Source of the DNA: Pseudomonas sp. ERMR1:02
Lineage (GTDB): Bacteria > Pseudomonadota > Gammaproteobacteria > Pseudomonadales > Pseudomonadaceae
DNA: 64,000 nucleotides
Direction of reading: 5' to 3'
Assembly: GCF_002277815.1 (NCBI RefSeq)
Contig: NZ_NKJI01000012.1
Location: 62,001-126,000, forward strand
The notes below the pieces were generated by a model. That model ran no database searches. It was not told where the DNA came from and saw only the letters and a program-made list of their open reading frames with translations. Below, one piece after another: positions 46,229-56,354 of this stretch; position 1 is the first letter of the stretch; the number at the start of each line of letters is the position of its first letter. A program made the position numbers and the translations under genes.

Positions 46229-46876
46229 ATGACCAAGGCCCTGGCTGATATGCGCCGCGATTACACCCGTGACGGCCTGACTGAGGCGCAAGCCCCGGTC
46301 GAGCCGTTCGCGCTGTTCCACCAATGGTTCGCCGATGCGGTGAAAACCGAGCAGGCACCGGTGGAAGCAAACGCCATGACCTTGGCCACTGTCGATCAGG
46401 ACGGTCGACCGCATTGCCGCATCCTGCTGCTCAAGGGGCTCGACGAGCAGGGCTTTACCTTCTTCACCAACTACGACAGTGCCAAAGGCCAGCACCTGGT
46501 TGCGAACCCGTTCGCGGCCATGACCTTTTTCTGGCCGACCCTGGAGCGCCAGGTGCGCATCGAAGGTCGGGTGGTAAAGGTCACGCCTGAAGAATCCGAC
46601 GCTTACTTCCAGGTTCGCCCGCTGGGCAGCCGACTCGGTGCCTGGGCTTCGCCGCAAAGCCGGGTGATTGCCGATCGTAGCGAGTTGGAAGCGTTGCTCA
46701 AGAATACCGAGCAGCGTTTCAGCGACAGCCAGCCTCACTGTCCGGAACATTGGGGTGGTTATCGTTTGCTACCGGAGCGCATCGAGTTCTGGCAGGGTCG
46801 TTCGAGCCGCCTGCACGATCGCCTCAACTATCGCTCACAGGGCGCCAACTGGATTCTTGAACGTCTGGCACCCTGA
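46229..46876 (+). CDS. pdxH: Pyridoxamine 5'-phosphate oxidase
   Basis: A 215-residue FMN enzyme making pyridoxal 5'-phosphate from pyridoxamine or pyridoxine phosphate, the last step of vitamin B6 synthesis and salvage. FMN/PLP-binding segments are NAMTLATVDQDGRPHCRILLLKG, PFAAMTFFWP and GSRLGAWASPQS, and the C-terminal FMN-contacting sequence is DRLNYR. AAGGA precedes the ATG. Length and sequence are normal. Confidence 0.97.
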   Translation: MTKALADMRRDYTRDGLTEAQAPVEPFALFHQWFADAVKTEQAPVEANAMTLATVDQDGRPHCRILLLKGLDEQGFTFFTNYDSAKGQHLVANPFAAMTFFWPTLERQVRIEGRVVKVTPEESDAYFQVRPLGSRLGAWASPQSRVIADRSELEALLKNTEQRFSDSQPHCPEHWGGYRLLPERIEFWQGRSSRLHDRLNYRSQGANWILERLAP

Positions 46877-46881
46877 GCCGT

Positions 46882-47118
46882 CTACCGCTCGGGATAGCCT
46901 GCTGCAGCGGCTTCCAGCCATTGCGGCAGGTCTCGACGCTTGATCTTCTGCGCTTGAGCATTTGCCAGTTGCTGGAGCATGAACGCTTTTTTACGTTCGT
47001 CGCTGCCCGCCAGCGCTAACGCCAGATCTCGGTCCATCCAGCGTTTGATCCTCACGTACAGCCACCAGTGGAAATACAGGCCGGCAACAGTAGTGACGAC
47101 AATGATAAAGTAATCCAT
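46882..47118 (-). CDS. Small single-span membrane protein of unknown function
   Basis: A 78-residue protein starting MDYFIIVVTTVAGLYFHWW with one N-terminal membrane helix and a charged cytoplasmic tail containing KKAFMLQQLANAQAQKIKRR. The start at 47118 has AGGAA upstream. It is convergent with pdxH, six bases apart. No family recognised. Confidence 0.75.
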   Translation of the reverse strand: MDYFIIVVTTVAGLYFHWWLYVRIKRWMDRDLALALAGSDERKKAFMLQQLANAQAQKIKRRDLPQWLEAAAAGYPER

Positions 47119-47285
47119 GTAATTCCTATGCCAGCAGCGCAAATCGCGGAATTTGCCGCTACCGTGTGATGAATTCGTGAAGGTGCCTGTACTTGGCCTG
47201 AATCAAACCAATTTTATCCGGGCGATGCCGTGACAGGCGTCAAGCTGCGGAGTTTAATGATTACCTGTCCTTTGGAGTTGATGCT

Positions 47286-47750
47286 ATGCGTAAGTCTGTT
47301 CTGCTGGTTGCTTCCTTTTCCACGATGGCGATGTTGCTCACCGGCTGCCAATCGAGCCTGACCGGTGACTCCTACTCCCGTGACGAGGCGCGTCGCGTGC
47401 AGACCGTTCGCATGGGCACTATCGAAGCATTGCGTCCGGTGAAAATCGAAGGCACCAAAACCCCGATCGGCGGCGCCGCAGGTGCTGTTGTCGGTGGTGT
47501 CGGCGGTAGCGCCATCGGTGGCGGTAAAGGCAGCATCGTCGCAGCGGTCATCGGCGCAGTCGCCGGCGGCCTGGTAGGCTCGGCGGCCGAAGAAGGCCTG
47601 ACCCGTACCCAGGGCGTGGAAATCACCGTACGCGAAGACGACGGCAGCATGCGCGCCTACGTGCAGCAGGTTCAGCAGAACGAAGTGTTCCGCGTTGGCG
47701 AGCGCGTGCGCATTGCCACGGTTGATGGGACTAGCCGCGTTTCGCACTAA
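47286..47750 (+). CDS. Glycine-zipper 2TM lipoprotein (SlyB/PcP-like)
   Basis: A 154-residue outer-membrane lipoprotein with lipobox LLTGC. The Gly-zipper region (GGAAGAVVGGVGGSAIGG and GAVAGGLVGSAAEEG) is typical of the SlyB/Rickettsia 17-kDa family, followed by a small beta domain (EITVREDDGSMRAYVQQ). Members stabilise the outer membrane. It has its own terminator. Confidence 0.9.
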   Translation: MRKSVLLVASFSTMAMLLTGCQSSLTGDSYSRDEARRVQTVRMGTIEALRPVKIEGTKTPIGGAAGAVVGGVGGSAIGGGKGSIVAAVIGAVAGGLVGSAAEEGLTRTQGVEITVREDDGSMRAYVQQVQQNEVFRVGERVRIATVDGTSRVSH

Positions 47751-47770
47751 GCGAGAACACGGGTAAAAGA

Positions 47771-47802
47771 AACCCCGATCAGGTGACTGGTCGGGGTTTT
47801 TT
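47771..47802 (+). terminator. Terminator of the glycine-zipper lipoprotein gene
   Basis: AACCCCGA...TCGGGGTT stem followed by TTTTT, 20 bases after the stop codon. Confidence 0.85.
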
Positions 47803-47969
47803 GTGTCTGTAGCTTTCAGTTTTGTCTGAGTGTCCGTGAAGTCAGCCACTGATTGTCCTTTCGTGTTCGTCCATCGGCAGCCCTTTGAAAGAGCTGCGCG
47901 ACGTTAACGAACGGGACGATTTGTGGCTGTAGGATGGGTCGCTAAAGACCCTGAGAGTTTCTCTGATGC

Positions 47970-49156
47970 TCAGGATGGCAGGGCAGTGTTCTTGCGACTT
48001 GCTGCCGCCGTCACCGCATAACCGATCAATGCCGCCAGTATCGAACCGGTCAATATACCCATCCGGTCCATTCCGGCGTATTCGCTGGCGCCCGGTACGA
48101 AGGCCAGGGAACCGACGAACAGGCTCATGGTGAAACCGATGCCGCAGAGGATCGCCACGCCCAGCACCTGGCCCCAGTTGGCGCCTTGGGGCAGAGCGGC
48201 GATGCCCGTTTTCACCGCCAGCCAGGTCAGGCCGAACACGCCGACGGTCTTGCCCAGCAGCAGGCCCACCGCGATGCCCATCGGCACATGGTGGGTGAAA
48301 CTTTCGGCAGTAACGCCGCTCAGGGAAAGGCCGGCGTTGGCGAAAGCAAACAACGGCAGGATGCCGTAGGCCACCCATGGATGCAGGGCGTGTTCCAGAG
48401 TCAGCAGTGGCGACGGTTCGGCGTTTTTCGTGCGCAGGGGAATGCAGAAGGCCAGGGTCACGCCCGCCAGTGTGGCGTGCACACCGCTCTTGAGTACGCA
48501 GACCCAGAGGATCAAGCCGATGATCATGTACGGCCCGAGTTTGACTACACCGAACCGGTTCATGCCGATCAGCGCCGCGATACACGCTGCGGCCAACGCC
48601 AGGGACAGGGTCGACAGCGCACCGGAATAGAAGATCGCAATGATGATGATCGCGCCGAGGTCGTCGATGATCGCCAGGGTCATCAGGAACAGCTTCAACG
48701 ACACCGGAACCCGTTTGCCCAGCAGCGCCAGTACGCCAAGGGCGAAGGCGATGTCGGTGGCAGTCGGGATTGCCCAGCCGCCAAGGGCTGGCGGGTTGTC
48801 ACGGTTGAGGAACCAGTAGATCAGCGCCGGCACCACCATGCCACCAATGGCGGCCGCACCGGGCAGGACGATTTGCGAGGGTTTGGACAGTTGTCCGTCG
48901 AGGACTTCGCGCTTCACTTCCAGGCCGATCAGAAGGAAAAACAGGGCCATCAGGCCGTCGTTGATCCACAGCAACAGCGGCTTGGCGATTTTAGAGCGCC
49001 GATCTGGGCCACGACCGGCGTGTCCAGCAGGCCGTTGTACAGCCACGACAGCGAGGAATTATTGATGATCAAAGCCAGAATGGCCGCGGCGATCAATAAC
49101 AGACCGCTGGCAGCTTCCAACTGAAAGAAACGCGTGAAAGTGCTACGCAGAGGCAA
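47970..49156 (-). CDS. nhaA: Na+/H+ antiporter NhaA, frameshifted
   Basis: An inner-membrane antiporter of about 395 residues after correction. Family landmarks are FFLLIGLEVKREVLDGQLS and GWAIPTATDIAFALGVLALLG, the latter containing the two aspartates of the ion-binding site (ATDIAFALG). The frame breaks at the T run 48989-48992, where QIGALK should continue IAKPLLLWINDG. The start is probably the TTG at 49154-49156 (GGAGAG upstream), giving MPLRSTFTRFFQLEAASG. It exports sodium at alkaline pH. No NhaR-like gene is adjacent. Confidence 0.9.
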
Positions 49157-49403
49157 AGTCGCTCTCCATCGATGAATTAAAAGGTGGGACACCCTAACCT
49201 GTCCCCTTAGTCGATAAAACAAAAGTTATATTCTTTTTGTTATATGCCGTTACAGGCCCATTTTCCGTACGGACCTGAGCCTAGCAGTTGCCAAGCGTAT
49301 TGGACCCCAGCTGTACCTGTGCGCGATGTAGGATTTTTCCTAAGCTTGATGGCTGAGCCTTGCAAAAAGGCCGACACCTGCCCGATTCAACGAGATCATC
49401 ACC

Positions 49404-50497
49404 ATGAGCGACAACCGACAGTGGGCCCGCGAAGCCATCCGGATCATCGAAGCTGACTTCCAGCGTAGCGCCGACACCCACCTGATCCCCTTGCCGCTGC
49501 CGGGTTTCCCAGGCATCGAGTTGTACTTCAAGGACGAGTCCAGCCATCCCACCGGCAGCCTCAAGCATCGCTTGGCCCGTTCTTTGTTTCTGTATGCGTT
49601 GTGTAACGGCTGGCTCAAACCCGGTGCGCCAGTGATCGAAGCATCCAGCGGTTCGACGGCGATTTCCGAAGCGTATTTCGCCCGTTTACTGGGGTGCCGT
49701 TCATTGCTGTGGTGCCGGCCAGCACCTCCAAGGAGAAAATTGCGCAGATCGCTTTCTACGGTGGCCAGACTCATCTGGTTGACGATCCGACGCAGATTTA
49801 CGCCGAATCCGAGCGCCTGGCGCGGGAGCATGACGGGCACTACATCGACCAGTTCACCTACGCCGAGCGCGCCACCGACTGGCGGGCGAACAACAACATT
49901 GCCGAATCGATCTTCCAGCAGATGCGTTTCGAAAAGCATCCGGAGCCAAGCTGGCTGATCTCCAGCCCAGGCACCGGCGGCACCACGGCCACTCTGGGGC
50001 GTTACGTGCGCTATCGCCAGTATTGCACTCGCGTACTGTGTGCCGATGCCGAGCGTTCGGTGTTTTTCGATTACTACCAGACCGGCGATGCCAGCCTGCG
50101 CCTGGATCACGGTTCGCGAATCGAAGGCATTGGTCGGCCACGGGTGGAAGCGTCGTTCCTGCCCAAGGTAATCGACGCAATGGTCAAGGTGCCGGACGCG
50201 TTGTCGCTGGCGGCCATGCATTACCTGGCTGAGCGTTTGGGGCGGCATGTTGGTGGGTCGAGCGGGACCAACCTGATCGGCGCACTGATGGCGGCGCAGC
50301 AAATGGCAGCAGCGGGGGAGACGGGCTCGATCGTGGCGATCTTGTGCGACAGCGGCGAGCGCTATGCCACGACTTACTACGACCAGAAATGGCTCAAGGC
50401 CGAGGGGTATGAGTTGAGCGGGTTGATGGCGGTGGTGGCGGCGAGTGTCGAACAGGGCGTAGCGCTGCCGGCCAGCGTGTTGCGCGCCAATATCTAG
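49404..50497 (+). CDS. PLP-dependent cysteine synthase-like enzyme, frameshifted
   Basis: About 364 residues after correction, fold type II PLP enzyme. The Schiff-base Lys is in HPTGSLKHRLARS, the substrate loop ASSGSTAIS follows, and the phosphate loop is GTGGTTATLGRY. The frame breaks at 49691-49694 (GGGG should be five G), which joins FARLLG to VPFIAVVPASTSKEK. It is related to CysK/CysM and cystathionine beta-synthase but differs in the loop sequence, so substrate is uncertain. It is divergent from nhaA and alone in its unit. Confidence 0.87.
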
Positions 50498-50511
50498 AAC
50501 AGATACCGCCT

Positions 50512-50603
50512 CTGTAGGAGCGAGGCTTGCCCGCGAAGAAGTTGACGCGGTCTGTCTGAAAGACCGCGTTATCGTTCTTCGCGGGCGAGCCTCGCTCCTA
50601 CAG
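50512..50603. repeat. REP inverted pair (TAGGAGCGAGGCTTGCCCGC class)
   Basis: Arms CTGTAGGAGCGAGGC... and reverse complement with one change (GGGCGAGCC), with a second small inverted repeat (GACGCGGTC/GACCGCGTT) in the loop. Confidence 0.9.
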
Positions 50604-50632
50604 GGAGGCTGCGTTGTTTCAGGTGGTGCGCA

Positions 50633-52245
50633 TCAGGCCTCTAGGCCGAGGATGTCTCGGGCAACGGCTTCTGCAATGCGAATCCCATCGACACCCGCCG
50701 ACAAAATCCCCCCGCATAACCCGCGCCTTCACCGGCCGGGAACAAGCCCTTCACGTTAAGACTCTGCATCGATTCGTTGCGGGTGATCCGCAGTGGCGAC
50801 GAGGTGCGGGTCTCGATCCCGGTCAACACGGCATCGTGCAGTGAGTAACCGCGAATCTGCTTCTCGAATGCTGGCAGCGCTTCGCGAATCGCTTCAATGG
50901 CGAAGGCCGGCAAGGCCAGTGCCAGGTCACCCAGCGCAACGCCTGGTTTGTAGGACGGTTCAACGCTGCCCAACTCGGTAGAAGGCTTGCCGGCGATAAA
51001 GTCGCCGACCAGTTGCGCCGGTGCTTCGTAGTTGCTGCCGCCCAACACAAACGCGTGGGATTCCAGACGTTCCTGCAACTCGATGCCGGCCAGCGGGCCG
51101 CCCGGATAGTCGACTTCAGGGGTAATCCCGACGACGATTCCGGAGTTGGCGTTACGTTCGTTACGCGAGTACTGGCTCATGCCGTTGGTGACCACGCGGT
51201 TCGGCTCGGACGTCGCCGCCACTACAGTGCCGCCCGGACACATGCAGAAGCTGTAGACCGAACGACCGTTCTTGGCGTGGTGCACCAGTTTGTAATCAGC
51301 GGCCCCCAATTTCGGGTGGCCGGCATATTTGCCCAGGCGCGCGCGGTCGATCAGCGACTGCGGGTGCTCGATACGGAAACCCACCGAGAACGGCTTGGCC
51401 TCCATGAATACGCCACGGCCGTGCAGCATGCGGAAGGTATCCCGGGCACTGTGGCCGAGGGCCAGAATCACGTGTTTCGAGTGGATCTGCTCGCCGCCGT
51501 TGAGTTCGACGCCGACCAGTTGCCCGTCTTCGATCAGCACGTCGGTGACCCGCTGCTGGAAGCGCACTTCACCGCCGAGGGCGCGAATCTGCTCACGCAT
51601 GTTTTCCACAACGCCGGTCAGACGGAACGTACCGATATGCGGTTTGCTGACGTAGAGGATTTCTTCCGGCGCACCGGCCTTGACGAACTCGTGCAGGACC
51701 TTGCGGCCGATGAATTTCGGATCCTTGATCTGGCTGTAGAGCTTGCCGTCGGAGAATGTCCCCGCGCCGCCTTCGCCGAACTGCACGTTCGACTCGGGGT
51801 TGAGCACACTCTTGCGCCACAGGCCCCAGGTGTCCTTGGTGCGCTGGCGCACCTCGGTGCCGCGTTCGAGGATGATCGGCTTGAAACCCATCTGCGCCAG
51901 CAGCAGCCCGGCGAAAATCCCGCACGGCCCGAAGCCCACGACAACCGGACGCGCGCTCAGATCGGCCGGCGCCTGGCCGACCATTTTGTAGCTGACATCC
52001 GGTGCCACGTTGACGTTACGGTCATCGGCGAACTTGTGCAGCACCGCGGCCTCATCGCGAACGTTGAGGTCGATGGTGTAGATGAAGCACAGTTCGGAGG
52101 ATTTTTTGCGCGCATCGTAGCTGCGCTTGAACAAGGTGAAGTCGAGCAGATCATCGCTGGCGATGCCCAGGCGCTGCACGATGGCAGGGCGCAGGTCTTC
52201 TTCGGGATGGTCGATCGGCAGCTTGAGTTCAGTGATTCGTAACAT
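50633..52245 (-). CDS. FAD/NAD(P)-dependent oxidoreductase, frameshifted near the end
   Basis: About 537 residues after correction. The FAD dinucleotide fold is PVVVGFGPCGIFAGLLLA near residue 110. VQFGEGGAGTFSDGKLYS and the later PAGEGAGYAGG complete the family pattern (COG2509-type FAD dehydrogenase). Adding one base to the C run at 50708-50713 gives GAGYAGGILSAGVDGIRIAE and a natural ending LGLEA at 50633. As written the last residues are scrambled. The first 80 residues form an extra alpha/beta domain. The start at 52245 begins MLRITELKLP. Confidence 0.88.
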
Positions 52246-52339
52246 GACGGGATCCGGTTCGCGGGGCGCACAACTGCGCCAGGGCGTTTGAAACCGGTGA
52301 TTATAAGCCCCAAAGACCCGGTCCGTGAGGCTTAAACGA

Positions 52340-53005
52340 TCAGTCGTCGCGCGAACCGCCAAAATACCCGCACCCGCGTTGCACCTGGCCGTTGATACGC
52401 AGTTCGGCATTCATGTGCTGGATGCTGCCGGTGCTGCTGTCAACGCAGCGTTGCGGCGCGACCCACAGTTCGATGTGCTGATTGTTGGCTTCGGTGCCGA
52501 GATTGAAGCGGCCATCGCCCAGTTGTTCTTCGACATAGGGCACGGCCAAGGGTGGCTGGCCAGCGCGGTCGATGATCATGCCTTTGCCGCTGACTCTGAC
52601 GCTCCACTCGGGAGCATGGCCGCTGGCGCGAAGGATAAGCAGCTTGAAATCGGGATCGCTGCAGGCATTGCCCGAGCGCTCGACGCGGTACAGCTGCTCA
52701 AGGTCGAGCTGCCCTTCGCCGGAGCCGGAAAGAATCCGCCCGCGCACATCGGCAAACAGTTTGCCCTGGGCATCGGCCAGGCTCGCGGCCTGTTGCAGGA
52801 TGCTGGTGCCACCCGTGTCGTTGACCACATAACGATGCTGATCGCCGCATGGCTGGAACAACAGCTTGCCGTCGGTTGCGCTCAACTGACCCTGCATGCG
52901 GGTCTGCCCCACGTGGGAGGCGCTTTCACGCGAGGCGTCGAACAACTGACAAGCAGCGAACAGGGGGAGCAGGGCAACAAGGACTAGGGAACGGGCAACA
53001 CGCAT
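52340..53005 (-). CDS. Lipoprotein of unknown function (COG3650-like)
   Basis: About 221 residues. The signal peptide has lipobox FAAC. The mature part has three weakly similar segments and four further cysteines (QPCGDQ, GNACSDP, QRCVDS, QRGCGYF), probably two disulfides. AGGAG lies eight bases before the ATG at 53005. Function unknown; it may be a periplasmic META/HslJ-like protein. Confidence 0.75.
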   Translation of the reverse strand: MRVARSLVLVALLPLFAACQLFDASRESASHVGQTRMQGQLSATDGKLLFQPCGDQHRYVVNDTGGTSILQQAASLADAQGKLFADVRGRILSGSGEGQLDLEQLYRVERSGNACSDPDFKLLILRASGHAPEWSVRVSGKGMIIDRAGQPPLAVPYVEEQLGDGRFNLGTEANNQHIELWVAPQRCVDSSTGSIQHMNAELRINGQVQRGCGYFGGSRDD

Positions 53006-53086
53006 CTTAGGGTCTCCTGACAAGTGTCGCCACGTTACTCAGACTGACCGTTCATCACAACCTGCGGCGCCGCATGCCGAGTCTTT

Positions 53087-53686
53087 TCATCCCACGTGAA
53101 AGGTCTGACCTGTCTGCAAGCCTTCAACGCTTTTGGCGTAAGCCAATGCCACATCGGCCGCCGGAACCGGTTTGAAGCCGCGGAAGTACGGAGCGTATTT
53201 GCCCATGGCTTCGACCAGTACGTTCGGGCTGATCGAGTTGACCCGCAGGCCGCGCGGCAGCTCGATGGCCGCGGCACGGACGAAGCTGTCCAGCGCACCG
53301 TTGACCAGCGCTGCCGAGGCGCCGCTGTAGATCGGGTCGTGGCTGAGTACGCCGGTGGTGAAGGTGAACGATGCTCCGTCATTGGCGAATTCGCGGCCGA
53401 TCAGTAGTAGGTTGACCTGGCCCATCAGCTTGTCTTTCAAACCCAGGGCGAAGCTGTCTTCCGTCATTTCGGCCAATGGGGCGAAGGTCACGTTACCGGC
53501 GGCGCTGATCAGCGCATCGAACTTGCCGGTTTGCTCGAACAGTTTGCGAATCGAGGCACTGTCGCTGATATCCACCTGAAAATCACCGCTGTTGCGGCCG
53601 ATGCGCACGATGTCGTGGCGTTGGGACAGTTCCTTGTCGATTGCCGAACCGATGGTGCCGCTAGCGCCGATCAAAAGAATTTTCAT
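53087..53686 (-). CDS. Short-chain dehydrogenase/reductase family protein, atypical active site
   Basis: A 199-residue Rossmann protein with nucleotide motif GASGTIGSA at the N-terminus and SAAGNVTFAP in the middle. The catalytic region reads SHDPIYSGASAALV: a Tyr is present but the Lys four residues later is replaced by Ser, so YxxxK is not conserved. GGAGGAA precedes the ATG. It is divergent from a LysR gene 105 bases away, which may control it. Confidence 0.85.
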   Translation of the reverse strand: MKILLIGASGTIGSAIDKELSQRHDIVRIGRNSGDFQVDISDSASIRKLFEQTGKFDALISAAGNVTFAPLAEMTEDSFALGLKDKLMGQVNLLLIGREFANDGASFTFTTGVLSHDPIYSGASAALVNGALDSFVRAAAIELPRGLRVNSISPNVLVEAMGKYAPYFRGFKPVPAADVALAYAKSVEGLQTGQTFHVG

Positions 53687-53727
53687 GCTGCCGTTCCTCC
53701 ACTGGGTTGAATGTGGATTCAGTTTAG

Positions 53728-53743
53728 AGTGGTTTTTTCCACT
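53728..53743. promoter_or_regulatory. Candidate operator between the SDR and LysR genes
   Basis: AGTGG-TTTTTT-CCACT, an inverted repeat in the 105-base divergent region. Its place between a LysR gene and its neighbour fits an autoregulatory site. No experimental support. Confidence 0.35.
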
Positions 53744-53791
53744 GATAAGCGCGCTAATAGGCAACCTTTGGTTTTCAAACGGAAACAATCC

Positions 53792-54700
53792 ATGAGTGAA
53801 ATGGATGATCTGGCGGCGTTCGCTGTGTTGGTCGAGGCAGGCAGTTTTACCCTGGCGGCGCAGCAACTCGGTTGCAGCAAGGGGCAACTGTCCAAGCGCA
53901 TCAGCCAACTGGAAACGCAGTTTTCCGTGGTTTTGCTGCAACGCACCACACGACGCTTGAGTCTGACCGCAGCCGGCGCGGCGTTGTTGCCGCAAGCTCA
54001 GGCGCTCGTAGTACAAGTGGAGAGGGCGCGTCAGGCCTTGGCACGGTTGAAGGACGACATGGCCGGTCCGGTACGTATGACGGTTCCGGTTTCGCTGGGG
54101 GAAACCTTCTTCGATGGCTTGTTGTTGGAGTTTTCAAGCAAGTACCCAGCGGTGCAGATCGAGTTGGACCTGAGCAACAACTATCGCGATTTGTCCCGTG
54201 ATGGCTTTGATCTCGCAATCCGCTCTGACGTTGCCATTGACCAGCGACTGGTGGCGCGTCCGCTGTTGGCCTGGCACGAAATGACCTGCGCCAGCCCGGC
54301 CTATCTGGAGCAATACGGTGAACCGCAGACACCTCAGGCGTTGGTCGAGCACCGATGCCTGCTCAACAGCCATTACAGCGGTCGCGAGGAATGGTTGTAT
54401 CACCAGCAACACGAATTATTGCGAGTGCGGGTCTCCGGGCCGTTTGCCAGCAATCATTACAACCTGCTGAAAAAAGCCGCACTGGCCGGCGCCGGCATTG
54501 CCCGCTTGCCGTCCTACTTGTTGCCGGCGGAATTGGCTGACGGACGTTTGCGCTGGCTCCTGCGTGATTATCAGACTCGCAGTATGCCGATGTACCTGGT
54601 GCATCCGTACCAGGGTGGATTGCCGAAACGCACGCAGGTGCTGGCGGATTATTTGATGGGGTGGTTCAAGCGCAGTGGTGAGGCGCTGGATCGGTTGTAG
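53792..54700 (+). CDS. LysR family transcriptional regulator
   Basis: About 302 residues. The N-terminal winged helix-turn-helix is DLAAFAVLVEAGSFTLAAQQLG...SKRISQLE, and a periplasmic-binding-like effector domain follows. It resembles the subgroup of LysR regulators that control a divergent neighbouring oxidoreductase, here the SDR gene. The start at 53792 was chosen over 53711 because it begins with the usual MxxxxDLAAF pattern. The effector is unknown. Confidence 0.92.
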   Translation: MSEMDDLAAFAVLVEAGSFTLAAQQLGCSKGQLSKRISQLETQFSVVLLQRTTRRLSLTAAGAALLPQAQALVVQVERARQALARLKDDMAGPVRMTVPVSLGETFFDGLLLEFSSKYPAVQIELDLSNNYRDLSRDGFDLAIRSDVAIDQRLVARPLLAWHEMTCASPAYLEQYGEPQTPQALVEHRCLLNSHYSGREEWLYHQQHELLRVRVSGPFASNHYNLLKKAALAGAGIARLPSYLLPAELADGRLRWLLRDYQTRSMPMYLVHPYQGGLPKRTQVLADYLMGWFKRSGEALDRL

Positions 54701-54714
54701 TTCATTGCATCGGT

Positions 54715-54821
54715 GATCGTTCCCACGCTCTGCGTGGGAATGCCTCAACGGACGCTCCGCGTCCGCTTTTGGGACGCGGAGCGTCCCTGGCTGCATTCCC
54801 ACGCGGAGCGTGGGAACGATC
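54715..54821. repeat. Palindromic repeat, GATCGTTCCCACGC class
   Basis: A nested inverted repeat: GATCGTTCCCACGC... at the left, its reverse complement at the right, and an internal GGACGCTCCGCGTCC/GGACGCGGAGCGTCC pair. This third repeat family occurs again at 60711-60818. Confidence 0.9.
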
Positions 54822-54842
54822 AACAGGGGTTTTGGCACGCAT

Positions 54843-54867
54843 AAAAAAACGGCCCGAAGGCCGTTTT
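54843..54867 (-). terminator. Terminator of the braCDEFG operon
   Basis: AAAACGGCC-CGAA-GGCCGTTTT, followed on the minus strand by T residues, 18 bases after the braG stop codon. Confidence 0.85.
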
Positions 54868-54884
54868 CTGTTTACCGCAAAGGC

Positions 54885-55586
54885 TTAGCCGCCGAGGTAC
54901 GCTTCGCGCACTTTCGGGTCGGTCAGCAGTGCTTCACCAGTGCCTTGCATCACCACACGGCCGTTCTCCAGCACGTAGGCACGGTCAGCGATTTTCAGCG
55001 CCTGGTTGGCGTTCTGCTCAACCAGGAACACCGTCACACCGTCCTTGCGCAGCTGTTCGATGATATCGAAGATCTGCTGGATGATGATCGGTGCCAGGCC
55101 CAGCGAGGGTTCGTCGAGCAGCAACAGCTTGGGTTTGCTCATCAGCGCACGGCCGATGGCGAGCATTTGCTGTTCGCCGCCGGACATGGTGCCGCCGCGT
55201 TGGTTGAAGCGCTCTTTCAGGCGTGGGAAAAGTCCGAGGACCTTGTCCATCTGTTCCTGATAGTCGCCTTTCGCGGTGAAGAAACCGCCCATGGAGAGGT
55301 TTTCTTCCACGGTCAGTCGGGCAAACACCCGACGACCTTCCGGGACCACGGCGATGCTCTTGCGCATGATCTGCGAGGAGTCCTGGCCGACCAGTTCCTC
55401 ACCCATGTAGCGGATGCTGCCGCTGTGGGCCCGAGGCGAGCCGCACAGGGTCATCAACAGCGTGGACTTGCCGGCACCGTTGGCGCCGATCAGCGTCACG
55501 ATTTCGCCCTGCCGGACTTCAACGTTGACGCTGTGCAGGGCCTGGATCTTGCCGTAGAAGGTGGAAACGTTTTCGAACTGCAGCAT
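54885..55586 (-). CDS. braG: Branched-chain amino acid ABC transporter, ATP-binding protein BraG (LivF)
   Basis: A 233-residue ATPase with Walker A GANGAGKST, signature TMSGGEQQMLAIGRALM and Walker B LLLDEPSLGLAP. It pairs with BraF to drive uptake of Leu, Ile, Val and Ala. The start codon is next to the braF stop codon. Last gene of the operon. Confidence 0.95.
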   Translation of the reverse strand: MLQFENVSTFYGKIQALHSVNVEVRQGEIVTLIGANGAGKSTLLMTLCGSPRAHSGSIRYMGEELVGQDSSQIMRKSIAVVPEGRRVFARLTVEENLSMGGFFTAKGDYQEQMDKVLGLFPRLKERFNQRGGTMSGGEQQMLAIGRALMSKPKLLLLDEPSLGLAPIIIQQIFDIIEQLRKDGVTVFLVEQNANQALKIADRAYVLENGRVVMQGTGEALLTDPKVREAYLGG

Positions 55587-56354
55587 TTACGCTTCCCCCA
55601 GATAGGCTTTGATCACTTCAGGATTGTCGCGGATCTGTTCCGGCGTACCGTCGGCCAGAGGTGTGCCCTGGTTGATCACGACGATGTGGTCGGAAATGCT
55701 CATGACCAGTTTCATGTCGTGTTCGATCAGCAGCACAGTGACGTTGTGCTCTTCACGCAACATGCTGATCAGCGCCTTCAGGTCTTCGGTTTCCTTCGGG
55801 TTCAGGCCGGCGGCCGGTTCGTCGAGCATGAGGATCCGCGGGCGGGTCATCATGCAGCGGGCGATTTCCAGGCGACGCTGCTGACCGTAGGCCAGGGTAC
55901 CGGCCGGACGGTTGGCGAACTCCTTCAGATGAACCTTTTCCAGCCAGTACTCGGCGTAGTCCATGGCCTCGCGTTCGCTTTTGCGGAACCCGGGAGTCTT
56001 GAACAGGCCGGCCAGGAAGTTGGTGTTCAGATGACGATGCTGGGCGATCAAGAGGTTCTCGACCGCGGTCATGTCCTTGAACAGCCGCACGTTCTGGAAG
56101 GTGCGTACCACGCCTTTGAGGGCGATCTTGTGGCCGGGCAGGCCTTCGATCGGCTCGCCGTCCAGCAGGATGCTGCCGCCGCTCGGCTTGTAGAAGCCGG
56201 TCAGGCAATTGAACACCGTGGTCTTGCCGGCGCCGTTGGGGCCGATCAATGCCACGACTTGTTTCTCTTTCACGCTCAGGGCTACGCCGTTGACCGCTAG
56301 CAAGCCGCCGAAGCGCATGCTCAGATTGTCTACTTTAAGGATCTCGCGGCTCAT
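55587..56354 (-). CDS. braF: Branched-chain amino acid ABC transporter, ATP-binding protein BraF (LivG)
   Basis: A 255-residue ATPase with Walker A GPNGAGKTT, signature YGQQRRLEIARCM and Walker B MLDEPAAGLNP. It has the long insert of the LivG type. The ATG overlaps the braE stop codon by four bases. Confidence 0.95.
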   Translation of the reverse strand: MSREILKVDNLSMRFGGLLAVNGVALSVKEKQVVALIGPNGAGKTTVFNCLTGFYKPSGGSILLDGEPIEGLPGHKIALKGVVRTFQNVRLFKDMTAVENLLIAQHRHLNTNFLAGLFKTPGFRKSEREAMDYAEYWLEKVHLKEFANRPAGTLAYGQQRRLEIARCMMTRPRILMLDEPAAGLNPKETEDLKALISMLREEHNVTVLLIEHDMKLVMSISDHIVVINQGTPLADGTPEQIRDNPEVIKAYLGEA

